NCBI GenBank assembly: GCA_025359905.1
Contig: JANYDF010000098.1
Coordinates: 1 to 47,394 of the forward strand
From: Rhodospirillales bacterium
GTDB taxonomy: Bacteria; Pseudomonadota; Alphaproteobacteria; Acetobacterales; Acetobacteraceae
Length of the DNA stretch: 47,394 nucleotides
Direction: 5' to 3'
The notes below the pieces were generated by a model. That model was not told the origin of the DNA, did no database searches, and was given only the letters and a program-made list of their open reading frames with translations. A program made the position numbers and the translations under genes. Of this stretch, positions 7,781-17,229 are shown piece by piece; position 1 is the stretch's first letter; each line of letters begins with the position of its first letter.

Positions 7781-10700
7781 ATGTTCGCGTTCCTGGTCCG
7801 TAAAAGCCTGCAACACCGCGCGCTGGTCCTCGCGGCGGCGGCGATATTGCTGATCTACGGCGCGTTTACCGTGCGGCAATTGCCGATCGACGTGCTGCCC
7901 GATCTCAACAAGGGCATCGTGACCCTGATCACCGAAGGCCCCGGCCTGTCGCCGCAGGAGGTCGAGCAACTGATCACCGCCCCCATCGAAGCCACCATGA
8001 ACGGCGTCGCTGGGGTCAGCCGGGTGCGCAGCACCTCGACCAGCGGGCTGTCCATCGTGTTCGTCGAATTCACGCTGGAGACCGACATCTTCCGCGCCCG
8101 GCAATTCGTCGCCGAGCGCTTGCAGGCGGTCGGCGCCGTGCTGCCGCCCGGCACCCAGCCGCAGATGATGCCGATGTCCTCGCTGATGGGCGAGATCATG
8201 CTGGTGGCGCTGTCCGGCGGGCCAAATGCCGACCCGATGGCGCTGCGCGATCTGGCCAATTGGGTGGTGATGCCCCGGCTGCGCAACATCCCCGGCGTCA
8301 GCCAGATCATCCCAATCGGCGGGCTGGTACGCCAGTTCCGCGTCACGCTCGACCCGCTGGCGCTGAGCCGGCTCGATGTCACCATCGCCGATGTCGAGCA
8401 GGCGTTGCAGCGGTTCGGTGCCAACACCAGCGGCGGCGTGGTCAACCACAACGACCAGGAATTTCAGATCCGCGCTGTCACCTCGCAATCCAGCCCGCCC
8501 GGTGCCGGATTGCAAGGTGCGGCCGGATTGCAGGACCTGGGCCGGGTAGCGGTGGCGCTGCGCGACGGCGTGCCGATCACGCTCTCGCAAGTCGCCAGCG
8601 TCGGCTTCGGCGCCATGCCACGGCGCGGCGATGCCGGCTACATGGGCCGCGACGCGGTGATCCTGACCGTGGTCAAGCAGCCGGGCGCCGATACCGTGGT
8701 GCTGACCAAGCAGGTCGAGGACGCGCTGGGCGACCTGCGCCGCAGCCTGCCGGAAGGGCAGAACAAGCTCGACGTGCTGTTCCGGCAAGCCGATTTCATC
8801 GAAGTCTCGGTGGCCAATGTCGAGCGCGTGCTGATCGAGGCGGTAGTGGTGGTGGCCATCGTGCTGCTGCTGTTCCTCGGCAATCTGCGCACCACGGTGA
8901 TCTCGCTGACCGCCATTCCGCTGTCGATGCTGGTCACCTTCGTGGTGTTTCAACGGCTCGGCCTGTCGATCAACACGATGACGCTGGGCGGGCTGGCGAT
9001 TGCCATCGGCGAGTTGGTCGACGACGCGGTGGTCGATGTGGAGAACATCCTGCGCCGGCTGCGCGAAAACCGGCACGCCCGCCGCCCGCGCGACCCGCTG
9101 GCGGTGATCGCCGCCGCCTCGCAGGAGGTACGGTCCGGCATCGTGTATTCCACGGCGATCATCATCCTGGTGTTCGTGCCGCTGCTGGCCATTCCGGGCA
9201 TCGAGGGGCGGATGTTCCAGCCGCTCGGCATTGCCTACATCGTCTCGATCCTGGCCAGTCTGGTGACCTCGATCACTGTCACCCCGGTGCTGTGCTCGCT
9301 GCTGCTGCCGCGCATGCGCCAATTGGACGAAGGCGAGGGCTGGCTGGTGCGCACGCTCAAGCGGGGCAACCGCTTCGTGCTCGGGCTGGCGCTCAGCCAT
9401 AGCTGGGCGGTGTTCGGCACCGTGCTGCTGGCGGTCGCGGCGGCCGGCGTGGTGGTGCCGACGCTGCCGCGCACCTTCCTGCCCGGCTTCAACGAAAGCT
9501 CGCTGGTGGTCAGCGTCACGCTGCAACCGGGCATTTCGCTCGACCAATCCGGCCGCATCGGCACGCTGGCCGAGCAGTTGATCATGACGGTGCCCGAGGT
9601 GCGCAATGCCGGCCGCCGCACCGGGCGCTCGGAAAGCGACGAACACGCGCTCGGCGTGCATGCCAATGAAATCGAGGTCGATGTCGCCGCCTCGGCGCGC
9701 CCGCTGCCGCGCATCATCGACGATATCCGCAACCGCCTCGCCGGGCTGCCCGCCGCCGTCAGCGTCGAGCAGCCGATCTCGCACCGGCTGTTCGACCATA
9801 TCCTGACCGGCATTTCGGCGCAGATCGTGCTGAAGGTGTTCGGCGACGACCTCGACCGCATCCGGCTGATCGCGCTGGATCTGGAACACCGGCTGAAAGA
9901 AATGCCGGGGCTGACCGATGTCGCGGTGGAACGGCAGGTCCGGGTGCCGCAAATCCGCGTCGATGTGAACAGCGCCAGTGCGGCGCAATACGGCGTCTCG
10001 CCGGGCACGCTGGCCAATACCATCGAGCATCTGGCCGGCGGCCTGACGGTGGCGCAGGTGATCTCGGGCCAGCGGCGCACCGATGTGGTGCTGCGCCTGC
10101 CGGAGGCCAGCCGCAGCCCGATCGGGCTGGCCGGGCTGCTGATCGAAACGCCGGGCGGGCGGGTGCCGCTGTCGTTTTTCGCCCAGGTGCAGGACACCAG
10201 TGCCCCCAACGAGATCCAGCGCGAGAACGGGCTGCGCCGCATCGCGGTCACCGCCAACAGCCGCGCCGATGTCGACCGCGCCCAGGTGGCGGCGCAAATC
10301 CGCAGCGAAATCCTCAACACGCCGCTGCCGGCCGGCTATTCGATCGCCTTCGAGGGCACCTTCGCCGAACAGGATCAGGCCACGCTGCGGCTGGCCGGGC
10401 TGGGGCTGGTGTCGCTGACCATGATCTTCATGGTGCTGTACGCGCGCTACCGCTCGGTGACGCTGACGCTGATCATCATGAGCAACGTGCCGCTGGCGCT
10501 GGTCGGCAGCGTGATCGCCATCAAACTGGCCGGGCTCGACCTGTCGCTGGCCAGCATGATCGGCTTCGTCACGCTGACCGGCATCAGCACCCGCAACGGC
10601 ATTCTTAAAGTCAGCCACACCATCAATCTGATGCTGCTGGAGGCGCAGCCGTTTGGCCGCGCGCTGATCGTGCGCGCCAGTCTGGAACGGATGCTGCCGG

Positions 10701-10933
10701 TGCTGATGACCGCCACATCGGCCGGGATTGCGCTGATCCCGCTGCTGTTCGACAGCTTCGCGCCCGGCAAGGAAATTCTGCACCCGGTCGCGGTGGTGAT
10801 CTTCGGCGGCTTGCTGAGTTCGACCGTGCTCGACGCGGTGCTGACGCCGTGCCTGCTCTACCGCTTCGGCCAGCGGGCGATGCAGCGGCTCGTGGCGAAC
10901 CGGCCGGGTTTGGTCGAGCAGGACGCTTATTGA
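7781..10933 (+). CDS. Heavy-metal-type RND efflux permease (CusA/CzcA family)
   Basis: A 1050-residue inner-membrane RND pump. Family features are the N-terminal RQLPIDVLPDLNKGIVTLI, the porter motif GLSPQEVEQLITAPIEATMN, and the TM4 proton-relay segment GELVDDAVVDVEN (410-422) with paired Asp and a Glu as in HME-RND proteins. Further TM helices lie at about 355-510 and 870-1030. It should use the proton gradient to expel metal ions, probably Cu(I)/Ag(I) or divalent metals, through an adaptor and an outer-membrane channel. No adaptor or TolC-like gene adjoins it; the only CusB-like adaptor is 20 kb away (30649-32154). Metal specificity cannot be read from the sequence. Confidence 0.9.
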   Translation: MFAFLVRKSLQHRALVLAAAAILLIYGAFTVRQLPIDVLPDLNKGIVTLITEGPGLSPQEVEQLITAPIEATMNGVAGVSRVRSTSTSGLSIVFVEFTLETDIFRARQFVAERLQAVGAVLPPGTQPQMMPMSSLMGEIMLVALSGGPNADPMALRDLANWVVMPRLRNIPGVSQIIPIGGLVRQFRVTLDPLALSRLDVTIADVEQALQRFGANTSGGVVNHNDQEFQIRAVTSQSSPPGAGLQGAAGLQDLGRVAVALRDGVPITLSQVASVGFGAMPRRGDAGYMGRDAVILTVVKQPGADTVVLTKQVEDALGDLRRSLPEGQNKLDVLFRQADFIEVSVANVERVLIEAVVVVAIVLLLFLGNLRTTVISLTAIPLSMLVTFVVFQRLGLSINTMTLGGLAIAIGELVDDAVVDVENILRRLRENRHARRPRDPLAVIAAASQEVRSGIVYSTAIIILVFVPLLAIPGIEGRMFQPLGIAYIVSILASLVTSITVTPVLCSLLLPRMRQLDEGEGWLVRTLKRGNRFVLGLALSHSWAVFGTVLLAVAAAGVVVPTLPRTFLPGFNESSLVVSVTLQPGISLDQSGRIGTLAEQLIMTVPEVRNAGRRTGRSESDEHALGVHANEIEVDVAASARPLPRIIDDIRNRLAGLPAAVSVEQPISHRLFDHILTGISAQIVLKVFGDDLDRIRLIALDLEHRLKEMPGLTDVAVERQVRVPQIRVDVNSASAAQYGVSPGTLANTIEHLAGGLTVAQVISGQRRTDVVLRLPEASRSPIGLAGLLIETPGGRVPLSFFAQVQDTSAPNEIQRENGLRRIAVTANSRADVDRAQVAAQIRSEILNTPLPAGYSIAFEGTFAEQDQATLRLAGLGLVSLTMIFMVLYARYRSVTLTLIIMSNVPLALVGSVIAIKLAGLDLSLASMIGFVTLTGISTRNGILKVSHTINLMLLEAQPFGRALIVRASLERMLPVLMTATSAGIALIPLLFDSFAPGKEILHPVAVVIFGGLLSSTVLDAVLTPCLLYRFGQRAMQRLVANRPGLVEQDAY

Positions 10934-11064
10934 CGATATAACGTCTCAAGAATTTGTTCTATTTTGTATTGATTATCCGCTTTTGTTGTGTTCGCCGGGT
11001 CTATAATGTCGGTTGGCGCTGCAGCCGTTTGGGGGCAGCGCCAGCGTGCTGGGGAAACCAAGTC

Positions 11065-12264
11065 ATGACCGCCACGCTTTCATCGGTTTCGTTTCAGCGG
11101 CTGCCTGCGGCCCGGCCTGAATCAGCCCGGCCTGAATCAGCCCGGCCTGAGTCAGCACGTCCTGAATCAGCACGATCCCCCCACACGCGCCTGGAACCCG
11201 GAACCGCCGATGCCGCGAGCGAGCCCGCCGTGGCGGAGGCAGCCGAGGTGCCAGGCGTAGTGGCCCATGCGGTGCCGTCCGCCACCGCCGAAGCAGCGGC
11301 GCGGGCCCCGGCAGGGTCCGGGCGGGTGATCGGTCTGGCCGTGCTGGCCGGGGCGCTGGCGGCGGCGGTGGTGGTGCTGGCGGCACGCGAATTGCTGCCG
11401 CCGCGCCCGTTCGACGATCCCCGGCTGGCGCAACTGGTGCATCAAAGCGGCGCGTTGTCCGAACAGCTCCAGGCGCTGACGCAAAAATTCCGCACGCTGG
11501 AAACCGAAGGCGTGGCCACCGCCAGCACCGCCGATGCCCTGTCGGCGCAACTCGCCATTCAGCACACCGAACTTGGCGAACTGACCGGCACGGTGCAGCG
11601 TGTGGCCAGCGGCTACGACAGCGACGCCGATGGCCGCCGCTCGGGCGCCACGGCGGCGCTGTTCGGGGTCGCCGTGGTGCAGTTGCGCGACGCCATCGAA
11701 CTGGGCCGGCCATTCGATTGGGAACTGGTCGATCTGCGCGGGATCGCCGGGCACGACCCCAAGCTGCTGCGGGAATTGTACCGGCTGGCCCCGCTGGCGA
11801 GCAGCGGTGTGCCGGCCGCCGAGCAAATCCGCCAGGGCCTACAGGTCCTCATGCAAGCCGAAGCGCAGCGCAGCGCGCCGGGCATCGTGCAAGCCGGGCT
11901 GGACATCGTCGGCCGCGTGTTCGGCCCCACGCTGGCCAGCGCGTCCGGGAATGCGAACCCGAGCGGCACCAATCAAGCCAACGTCAACCCCGCACTGTTG
12001 CAGCAGGCCGCGCTGTCGCTGGACCAGGACGACGCCGCCGGGACGCTGCAGGCGCTGCGCGCGTTGACCGGCGACAGCGCCACGGCGGCGCGCCTGTTGA
12101 CCACGGCGGCGGAAAAGCGGGCGGTGGCGCTGGATGCCACGGCGGTTTTGCAGGATGCGGCGCGGCGGCGCCTGCAAACGCAACTGCGCTCCGCCACGGC
12201 TGCGGGTGCGCCGAATGCGGGCGCTCCGAATGCGGGTGCCGCGGTCGCCGGGGCCGCGCCTTGA
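11065..12264 (+). CDS. Mitofilin-like (COG4223-type) membrane protein with coiled coil
   Basis: A 399-residue protein from the ATG at 11065, preceded by GGGGAAA. Residues 1-86 are Pro/Ala/Glu-rich and contain PESAR four times (18-37), encoded by a 15-bp tandem repeat. One transmembrane helix spans about 87-109, and the remainder is helical and periplasmic. The layout recalls the alphaproteobacterial COG4223/mitofilin-like proteins that organise inner-membrane structure. It lies about 130 bp after the RND permease, perhaps in the same transcript. Family call is by architecture and is tentative. The C-terminus has a second small repeat (APNAG). Confidence 0.5.
   Translation: MTATLSSVSFQRLPAARPESARPESARPESARPESARSPHTRLEPGTADAASEPAVAEAAEVPGVVAHAVPSATAEAAARAPAGSGRVIGLAVLAGALAAAVVVLAARELLPPRPFDDPRLAQLVHQSGALSEQLQALTQKFRTLETEGVATASTADALSAQLAIQHTELGELTGTVQRVASGYDSDADGRRSGATAALFGVAVVQLRDAIELGRPFDWELVDLRGIAGHDPKLLRELYRLAPLASSGVPAAEQIRQGLQVLMQAEAQRSAPGIVQAGLDIVGRVFGPTLASASGNANPSGTNQANVNPALLQQAALSLDQDDAAGTLQALRALTGDSATAARLLTTAAEKRAVALDATAVLQDAARRRLQTQLRSATAAGAPNAGAPNAGAAVAGAAP
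11109..11173 (+). repeat. 15-bp tandem repeat, four units, in frame
   Basis: Four near-identical units of the type GGCCTGAATCAGCCC lie within the preceding gene and encode PESAR. Period 15 keeps the frame. The units differ by one or two bases. Confidence 0.9.
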
Positions 12265-12281
12265 CCGCGACGGCTGCGGTG

Positions 12282-12476
12282 TTAGCGGCGCATCACGATC
12301 ATGCCGGCGGGCGAGATATCGATGATATCGCCAGCCGCGATGCGGCTGTGCCCGGCCACGATGCCGATATCGCCATCGGCCAGCGTTTCCGCCGTCAATT
12401 CGGCCGAGGTTTCCAGCACCAATTGCGCCGCCGTGCCCACCATGAAGATCGTCACGGCCACCAGAATTGTCGCCAT
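12282..12476 (-). CDS. Small single-pass membrane protein
   Basis: A 64-residue product starting MATILVAVTIFMVGTAAQL, with an N-terminal hydrophobic helix. A short polar tail follows that ends in ISPAGMIVMRR. It lies antisense between two plus-strand genes, 17 bp after the end of the mitofilin-like gene. The downstream half (ELTAETLADGDIGIVAGHSR) looks like a small beta domain. A GGGGA sequence lies about 10 bp upstream of the ATG. I do not recognise it. Real but short. Confidence 0.4.
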   Translation of the reverse strand: MATILVAVTIFMVGTAAQLVLETSAELTAETLADGDIGIVAGHSRIAAGDIIDISPAGMIVMRR

Positions 12477-12589
12477 CGGCAGGTCCCCGCGCCCGTTTAC
12501 GCCCGTGGCGCCATGATAGCAGTGCCGTACGGCCGCCGTGAACACGATCTCGCCGCCAATCGCCAAGCCCTCCCGCCGGAGCAACGCCC

Positions 12590-12991
12590 ATGCCAACGCT
12601 CATCCTGACACTGGTGCGCCACGCGTTGCTGTTGTCCGCCTTCCTGCTTCCGGGCGCGGCCTGGGCGCATACCGACGCGAACGGCCCGCACGGCGGCGAG
12701 GTGCAGGATGCGCAGCCCGGCCCGATCCACATGGAAACCGTGATCGAAGGCAATACGGTGAGTGTTTACCTGACCGATGCCGACGGCGGCGCGATGCCTG
12801 CCACCGGCGCGCAGGGGCAGGCCACGGTGCTGGTCAACAAAGTCAAACAGCAGGTCAAGCTGCTGCCGTCCGGCAAGGACGCACTGAAGGGCGCCGGCGA
12901 CTTCGTGCCGGAGCCGGGGATGCGGGTGCTGGTGGTGTTGACGCTGGATGGCCAGAAACAGCAGGCATTGTTCTCGCCGATCAAAGAATAA
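12590..12991 (+). CDS. Secreted His-containing protein (metal-efflux-associated type)
   Basis: A 133-residue protein with a clear signal peptide (MPTLILTLVRHALLLSAFLL, cleavage after AWA). The mature N-terminus is HTDANGPHGGEVQDA. The PHGG motif and the beta-rich remainder (VYLTDADGGAMPATGAQGQA, then TVLVN) recall small periplasmic proteins found beside heavy-metal RND systems. The N-terminal His after cleavage could bind Cu(II). It opens the copper-related gene run, separated by 193 bp from the next gene. Confidence 0.6.
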   Translation: MPTLILTLVRHALLLSAFLLPGAAWAHTDANGPHGGEVQDAQPGPIHMETVIEGNTVSVYLTDADGGAMPATGAQGQATVLVNKVKQQVKLLPSGKDALKGAGDFVPEPGMRVLVVLTLDGQKQQALFSPIKE

Positions 12992-13125
12992 GAATGCCAT
13001 TCCGGGCCAATTAAACCATTATGGTCCAGCGGCACAACAATAATCCTATATCACACGCAATATATCGTAAAGCCAAATAGCCAATCGGGGCAGATTTGGC
13101 CGGACGTGATCGCTCATTGCGCCAG

Positions 13126-13154
13126 TTGACTTATTCGCTGCCCACACATAGCGT
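13126..13154 (+). promoter_or_regulatory. Promoter candidate for the copper-handling gene run
   Basis: TTGACT (13126-13131), a 17-bp spacer and TAGCGT (13149-13154) lie 30 bp upstream of the ATG at 13184. The -35 is good and the -10 is weak. The AT-richer tract before it (13000-13080) has no gene. Confidence 0.4.
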
Positions 13155-13183
13155 TACGACATCAGGCTTTATCGGGGGCGAGA

Positions 13184-14083
13184 ATGAGGCAGGCAATTCA
13201 TCTGATAGCACTCCTCATGGCCAGTGCAATGGCCGTGCAGCCCGGTAGCGCGATGGCGCACGCCATTTCCGGCGTCCGGCTGTTCCCGGTCACCCTGACC
13301 ATGGACGACCCTGGCGTCGCCGATGAGGCGACCCTGCCGCAAGCGGTATGGCAGCGCGGCGCCGGACCGTCGGAGACGACGCAATTCCAGTGGGAATTCG
13401 ACAAGACCATCACGCCCAGCACCTCGCTGATCTACAATCACGGCTACGACATCCTGCGCCAGAAGGGTTCGAAGGCGCAGTTTGGCTTCGAAAACCCGGT
13501 GATCACCGGCAAGTGGCAGGCCTGGGTGGTGCCGGATCGTGAGTTCCTGCTCTCGGTTGGCGTGCAGCGCGAACTCTCCGGCAGCGGCCCGTTCGCCGAC
13601 ACGTTCGGGGCCACGGCACCGGTGGTGTATTTCGGCAAGGGGCTGGGCGAGCTGCCGATTGCCGCGCTGCGCCCGCTGGCGATCACCGGCGAGCTGAGTT
13701 ACACGATCCCGGATCGCCAGCTTAATTCCACCGCCGACAATGGCGGCAGTCTGCGGTCGTGGTCCGGCGGGCTTTCGCTGCAATACAGCATTCCGTACCT
13801 GCAATCGCAGGTGAAGGATTACGGGTTGCCCGACTTCATCGGGCGGCTGGTGCCGCTGATCGAAACCACCTGGACCTCGCCCGCCTCGCCAGGCGGCAGC
13901 AGCCCGGCCACGCTGCAATTTGCGGTCGGCGCGGTCTATCTGGCCGACAGTTACCAGATCGGCCTGGAAGCGCTGATCCCCGGCAACAAGGCGGCCGGAC
14001 CAAACGTCGGCGTGGCGTTTCAGGTGCATGTGTTCTTCGACGATATTTTCCCCAACAGTCTCGGCAAGCCGTTGTTTCCATGA
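13184..14083 (+). CDS. Secreted beta-rich protein, probable outer-membrane barrel
   Basis: A 299-residue protein with a signal peptide (MRQAIHLIALLMASAMA...GSAMA) and a mature part of alternating polar/hydrophobic strands. It ends in an amphipathic strand (VGVAFQVHVFFDDIFPNSLG), as in small outer-membrane barrels or transporter-like copper-cluster proteins of unknown role. It precedes copC by 40 bp and is likely co-transcribed with it. It might provide the outer-membrane part of the cluster, since no TolC-like channel is seen. I do not recognise a named family. Confidence 0.5.
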   Translation: MRQAIHLIALLMASAMAVQPGSAMAHAISGVRLFPVTLTMDDPGVADEATLPQAVWQRGAGPSETTQFQWEFDKTITPSTSLIYNHGYDILRQKGSKAQFGFENPVITGKWQAWVVPDREFLLSVGVQRELSGSGPFADTFGATAPVVYFGKGLGELPIAALRPLAITGELSYTIPDRQLNSTADNGGSLRSWSGGLSLQYSIPYLQSQVKDYGLPDFIGRLVPLIETTWTSPASPGGSSPATLQFAVGAVYLADSYQIGLEALIPGNKAAGPNVGVAFQVHVFFDDIFPNSLGKPLFP

Positions 14084-14123
14084 ATTGCTGCCGCTCACGC
14101 ACCGCGCCCGACGGAGAATGACC

Positions 14124-14519
14124 ATGCGTTCGACGCCCGCCTTCGCCGCCGCCGTGCTGTGCGGCCTGACCGCTGCCAGTTTTGCGGGCACCAGTCTTGC
14201 GGGCATCGGTCCTGCCGAGGCCCACGCCATGCTGCGCAAGGCGGTGCCGGGCGTCGGCAGCATCGTCGCCACGGCGCCGCCCGAGGTGACGCTGGATTTC
14301 AGCGAAGCGCTGGAGCCGCATTTCACCACCATCGTGGTGCAGGACGCGCAGGGCAAAGCCGTTGACGCAGGCGACAAACATCTCGGCAGCGACAATGCCA
14401 AGCGGGTCATCGTCGGGCTGAAGCCGCTGCCGGCTGGCAGCTACAAAGTCATCTGGCACGCCACCTCGGTGGACACCCACAAATCCGAAGGCAGCTTCGA
14501 GTTCACCGTGCGGCCCTGA
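14124..14519 (+). CDS. copC: CopC periplasmic copper-binding protein
   Basis: A 131-residue CopC-fold protein. The signal peptide ends at AEA, so the mature chain begins with His34 (HAMLRKAVP), the usual Cu(II) brace residue. The second site residues Asp117 and His119 are in SVDTHKSEG. The core AHAMLRKAVPGVGS, PPEVTLDFSEALEP and SYKVIWHATSVDTH is typical. The ATG at 14124 was preferred over 14118 because GGAGA ends 7 bp before it. It carries periplasmic copper to CopD, whose gene starts one base after the stop. Confidence 0.9.
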   Translation: MRSTPAFAAAVLCGLTAASFAGTSLAGIGPAEAHAMLRKAVPGVGSIVATAPPEVTLDFSEALEPHFTTIVVQDAQGKAVDAGDKHLGSDNAKRVIVGLKPLPAGSYKVIWHATSVDTHKSEGSFEFTVRP

Positions 14520-14520
14520 G

Positions 14521-16416
14521 ATGGAGTGGCCCGGCTCCGCTCTCGCCCTTACGCGCGGCCTGCATCTGGCCGGCACGCTCTCGGTATTCGGCACGCTGAC
14601 GGCAATGGCGCTGGTAGCGCCTGCGGTGCTGGGTGCAGCACCGCAGGCGGCTCCCGCGATCGATGCGGCGCTGCGCCGGGTCGCGCGGATCGGCATCGCG
14701 GCGGCGGCGCTGGCCTTGCTGCCATGGCTCGCGGTGCAAAGCTTCGACATGGCGGGCGCCGCCAGCCTCGGCGAGCTGGCGGCGGCGATCCCCGATGTGC
14801 TGCTGGATACGCGTTTCGGCCACACGCTGCTGTTGCGCGCCGCGATGCTGGCGGCGGTGGCGCTGCTGCTGCGCGGGCGGGCGCCGCAGCGGTGGCAACT
14901 CTGGCTGGCGCTGCTGCCGGCGGCAATCGCGGTCGCGGCGCAGTCCTGGGCCGGGCATCCGGGGTCGAGCGAAGATTGGCTGCTGCTGGCAGCCTCGATG
15001 CTGCACGTGCTGGCGGCCGGGGCTTGGCTCGGCGGGCTGCTGCCGCTGCTGCTGCTGATCCGCGCCGCACCGGGCCGGGGTGCGGCGCTGGCGGCCGGGC
15101 GGTTCGGCTGGATCGGCATCGTGGCCGTGCTGATTCTGGCGGTGACGGCGCTGGCGCAAAGCTGGACGCTGATCGGCGGCTATGCCGGCGCCGCCGCGAC
15201 GGCGTACGGGCAGATCGCGCTGTTCAAATTGCTGCTGTTCGCGGTGCTGCTGGCGCTGGCGGCGATCAACCGGGTGCGGCTGACCCCGGCGCTGGCCGCG
15301 CCGCTGACCCGTGAGCGCGCCGCGCGCCACATCCAAACCAGCGTCATCGCCGAAACCGCAATCGGCACGCTGGTCGTGCTGTCGGCCGCATGGCTGGCCA
15401 GTCAAACCCCGGCGGCGCACGCCCAGCCGGAATGGCCGTTTGCGCTGCGGCCGAACGTGTCGATCCTGGCCGATCCGGATGTCCGCCGCGCTTTCATCAT
15501 CGCCGCCGTGGCGCTCGCCTTGGCGCTGGCGATGCTGTGCGCGGCGCTGCTGTTCCGCCGCTGGCGCTGGCTGGCGCTGGCGGCGGTGCCGGCGCTGGGC
15601 TACTACGCCGTGACCGTGGTCGACGATGCCCCGTTCCTCGATCCGATGCTGGTCGAGGCGTATCCCACCACCTTCTACCGCTCGCCGACCGGCTTTACCC
15701 CCGGCTCGATCATGCACGGCGCCGGGCTGTTCGCCGCCAACTGCACGGTGTGCCACGGCGTGGACGGCCGCGGCGACGGTCCGCTGGCCAAGCAACTCTC
15801 GGTCAAACCCGCCAATCTGGTGGCCGAGCATGTCTGGGGTCATGCCGATGGCGAATTGTTCTGGTGGCTGTCGCACGGCATTCGCGGCCCCAAGGGCCAG
15901 CCCGCCATGCCCGCGTTCGCCAGCGTGCTGTCCGAGGACGATCGCTGGGCGCTGATCGATTATCTGCATGCCCATCTGGCCGGCACCGCGAAGGCGGCGG
16001 GCAAGCCGTGGCGCAATCCGGTGACGCCCCCGGCGCTGGAGGCAACGTGCAGCGACGGCCGCAGTCTGACGCTGGACGATCTGCGTGGCCGCTTCGTGCG
16101 CATCGTGGCCGGGGACGCCGCCGTGCCCGTGCTGCCGGAAGCCGACGCGATCACTCTGCAACTATTGCTACAACCCAGCGAACTGCCGGGTTGCACCTTT
16201 GGCGGCCCGGATATTTGGGCAGCCTACGCGGTGATGGCCGGGGTGGCGCCGGACGCTTTGGCGGGCACGCAATTCCTGATCGACCCGTCCGGCTGGCTGC
16301 GCGCCGGACTGACGCAGCGCGAATCGGGCGCATGGATGACGGCGGAGGGCATGACGGCGGCGATGCGCGACGCAGCGGCGCACCCGATGGCCGCCGCCGC
16401 CCATCACCACCACTGA
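14521..16416 (+). CDS. CopD copper permease fused to cytochrome c and a redoxin-like domain
   Basis: A 631-residue multidomain protein. Residues 1-300 form a polytopic CopD domain, with His15 (GLHLAGTL), His162 (LHVLAAGAWLGG) and about eight helices. After two more helices (about 324-367) a class I cytochrome c domain carries CTVCH (408-412) and axial Met463 (PAMPAF). Residues about 505-600 resemble a thioredoxin/SCO-like fold (TLDDLRGRFVRIVAGD, TQFLIDPSGWLRAG) but lack a CxxC. The chain ends HHHH. The start lies one base after the copC stop. CopD alone is about 300 residues, so the fusion adds an electron-transfer module to copper transport, suggesting redox-coupled copper uptake. Similar CopD-cytochrome fusions may exist; the redoxin tail is unusual. 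Confidence 0.85.
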   Translation: MEWPGSALALTRGLHLAGTLSVFGTLTAMALVAPAVLGAAPQAAPAIDAALRRVARIGIAAAALALLPWLAVQSFDMAGAASLGELAAAIPDVLLDTRFGHTLLLRAAMLAAVALLLRGRAPQRWQLWLALLPAAIAVAAQSWAGHPGSSEDWLLLAASMLHVLAAGAWLGGLLPLLLLIRAAPGRGAALAAGRFGWIGIVAVLILAVTALAQSWTLIGGYAGAAATAYGQIALFKLLLFAVLLALAAINRVRLTPALAAPLTRERAARHIQTSVIAETAIGTLVVLSAAWLASQTPAAHAQPEWPFALRPNVSILADPDVRRAFIIAAVALALALAMLCAALLFRRWRWLALAAVPALGYYAVTVVDDAPFLDPMLVEAYPTTFYRSPTGFTPGSIMHGAGLFAANCTVCHGVDGRGDGPLAKQLSVKPANLVAEHVWGHADGELFWWLSHGIRGPKGQPAMPAFASVLSEDDRWALIDYLHAHLAGTAKAAGKPWRNPVTPPALEATCSDGRSLTLDDLRGRFVRIVAGDAAVPVLPEADAITLQLLLQPSELPGCTFGGPDIWAAYAVMAGVAPDALAGTQFLIDPSGWLRAGLTQRESGAWMTAEGMTAAMRDAAAHPMAAAAHHHH

Positions 16417-16422
16417 GCCGCC

Positions 16423-17229
16423 ATGCAGCGCATGACCTGCACCCTGGCGATGACAGCGTGGCTTGCCGCAGGGCCCGCCCACGCGGCCGGCGTCGCGCCA
16501 GCGGCCGCGCCGCAAACGGCTGGGCCTGACCACACCGCGCTGGCTGCGGCGGCCGGGGCGGTGGCCGGGGTGGTGGCATTCAACGTGCTGGCGCTGGGCT
16601 GGGAGGCAGTGCCGGTGGTGGCGGGCTATGCCAGAGCCGGTCAGCTGACCGTGCCGGCCGAAATGTCGGTGGCGATGAGCCGGATTTACGCGGTGTCCAG
16701 TGCGGCCGGCGGCGCGCTGATCGCGGCGCAAACCTCAGGTCCCGATGCCTCGGCTTCAGCGCGCCTGCTCACCCTGGGCGGCGGTGCGCTGCTCGGCGTG
16801 ACGGCGTTCAATCTGCTGACCGCCCCGCTGGGCACCGTGCCGCTGGCGGGGGCGGCATTGAATGCGGTGCCGGTGACGGTCGCGGCCGGCAGCCGCCTGC
16901 TGGCCGCCGGTTCGGCAGCGGCCGGGGCGGCAGCCTCGGTGTGGCTGTACGACCGCCAAACCGGCCGGAGCTTCCCGGCTGGCTATGCCGCCAGCCTCGC
17001 GGCCGGGGCCCTGGCGGGCGTGGCGGCGGCCAATGTGCTGACCGCCGGCACGTTGGGCACCCTGCCCTATTTCGCCGGTTCCGGGGCCGTTGCGGGTGAG
17101 CTGGCGGCCCCCGCCGCCCAGGCGGCCAGCCGGATTTATGTGATCGGCGCCGGCGTGCTAGGCGGGCTCGCGGCGGACGCCCTGTATACTCCGGTCCTGC
17201 AATGGACTGGCCAATGGGGCAGCCGATGA
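16423..17229 (+). CDS. Secreted glycine-zipper protein with three tandem hairpins
   Basis: A 268-residue protein with a signal peptide (cleavage near HAA). It is built of three modules of about 75 residues. First helices read GAVAGVVAFNVL (45-56), GALLGVTAFNLL (121-132) and GALAGVAAANVL (195-206). Second helices read SRIYAVSSAAGGALIAA (86-102), SRLLAAGSAAAGAAASV (157-173) and SRIYVIGAGVLGGLAAD (236-252). Each module looks like two Gly/Ala-zipper membrane helices joined by a linker. It shares this plan with five single-hairpin proteins in the window. It lies between copD and the multicopper oxidase. The function is unknown; a membrane scaffold or pore is possible. Confidence 0.7.
   Translation: MQRMTCTLAMTAWLAAGPAHAAGVAPAAAPQTAGPDHTALAAAAGAVAGVVAFNVLALGWEAVPVVAGYARAGQLTVPAEMSVAMSRIYAVSSAAGGALIAAQTSGPDASASARLLTLGGGALLGVTAFNLLTAPLGTVPLAGAALNAVPVTVAAGSRLLAAGSAAAGAAASVWLYDRQTGRSFPAGYAASLAAGALAGVAAANVLTAGTLGTLPYFAGSGAVAGELAAPAAQAASRIYVIGAGVLGGLAADALYTPVLQWTGQWGSR

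Noticed and set aside
7769-10783. Very long minus-strand open frame opposite the RND permease
   Set aside because: It is the antisense shadow of a GC-rich gene: the His/Gln/Arg-rich translation has no domain, and the plus strand is a full RND pump.
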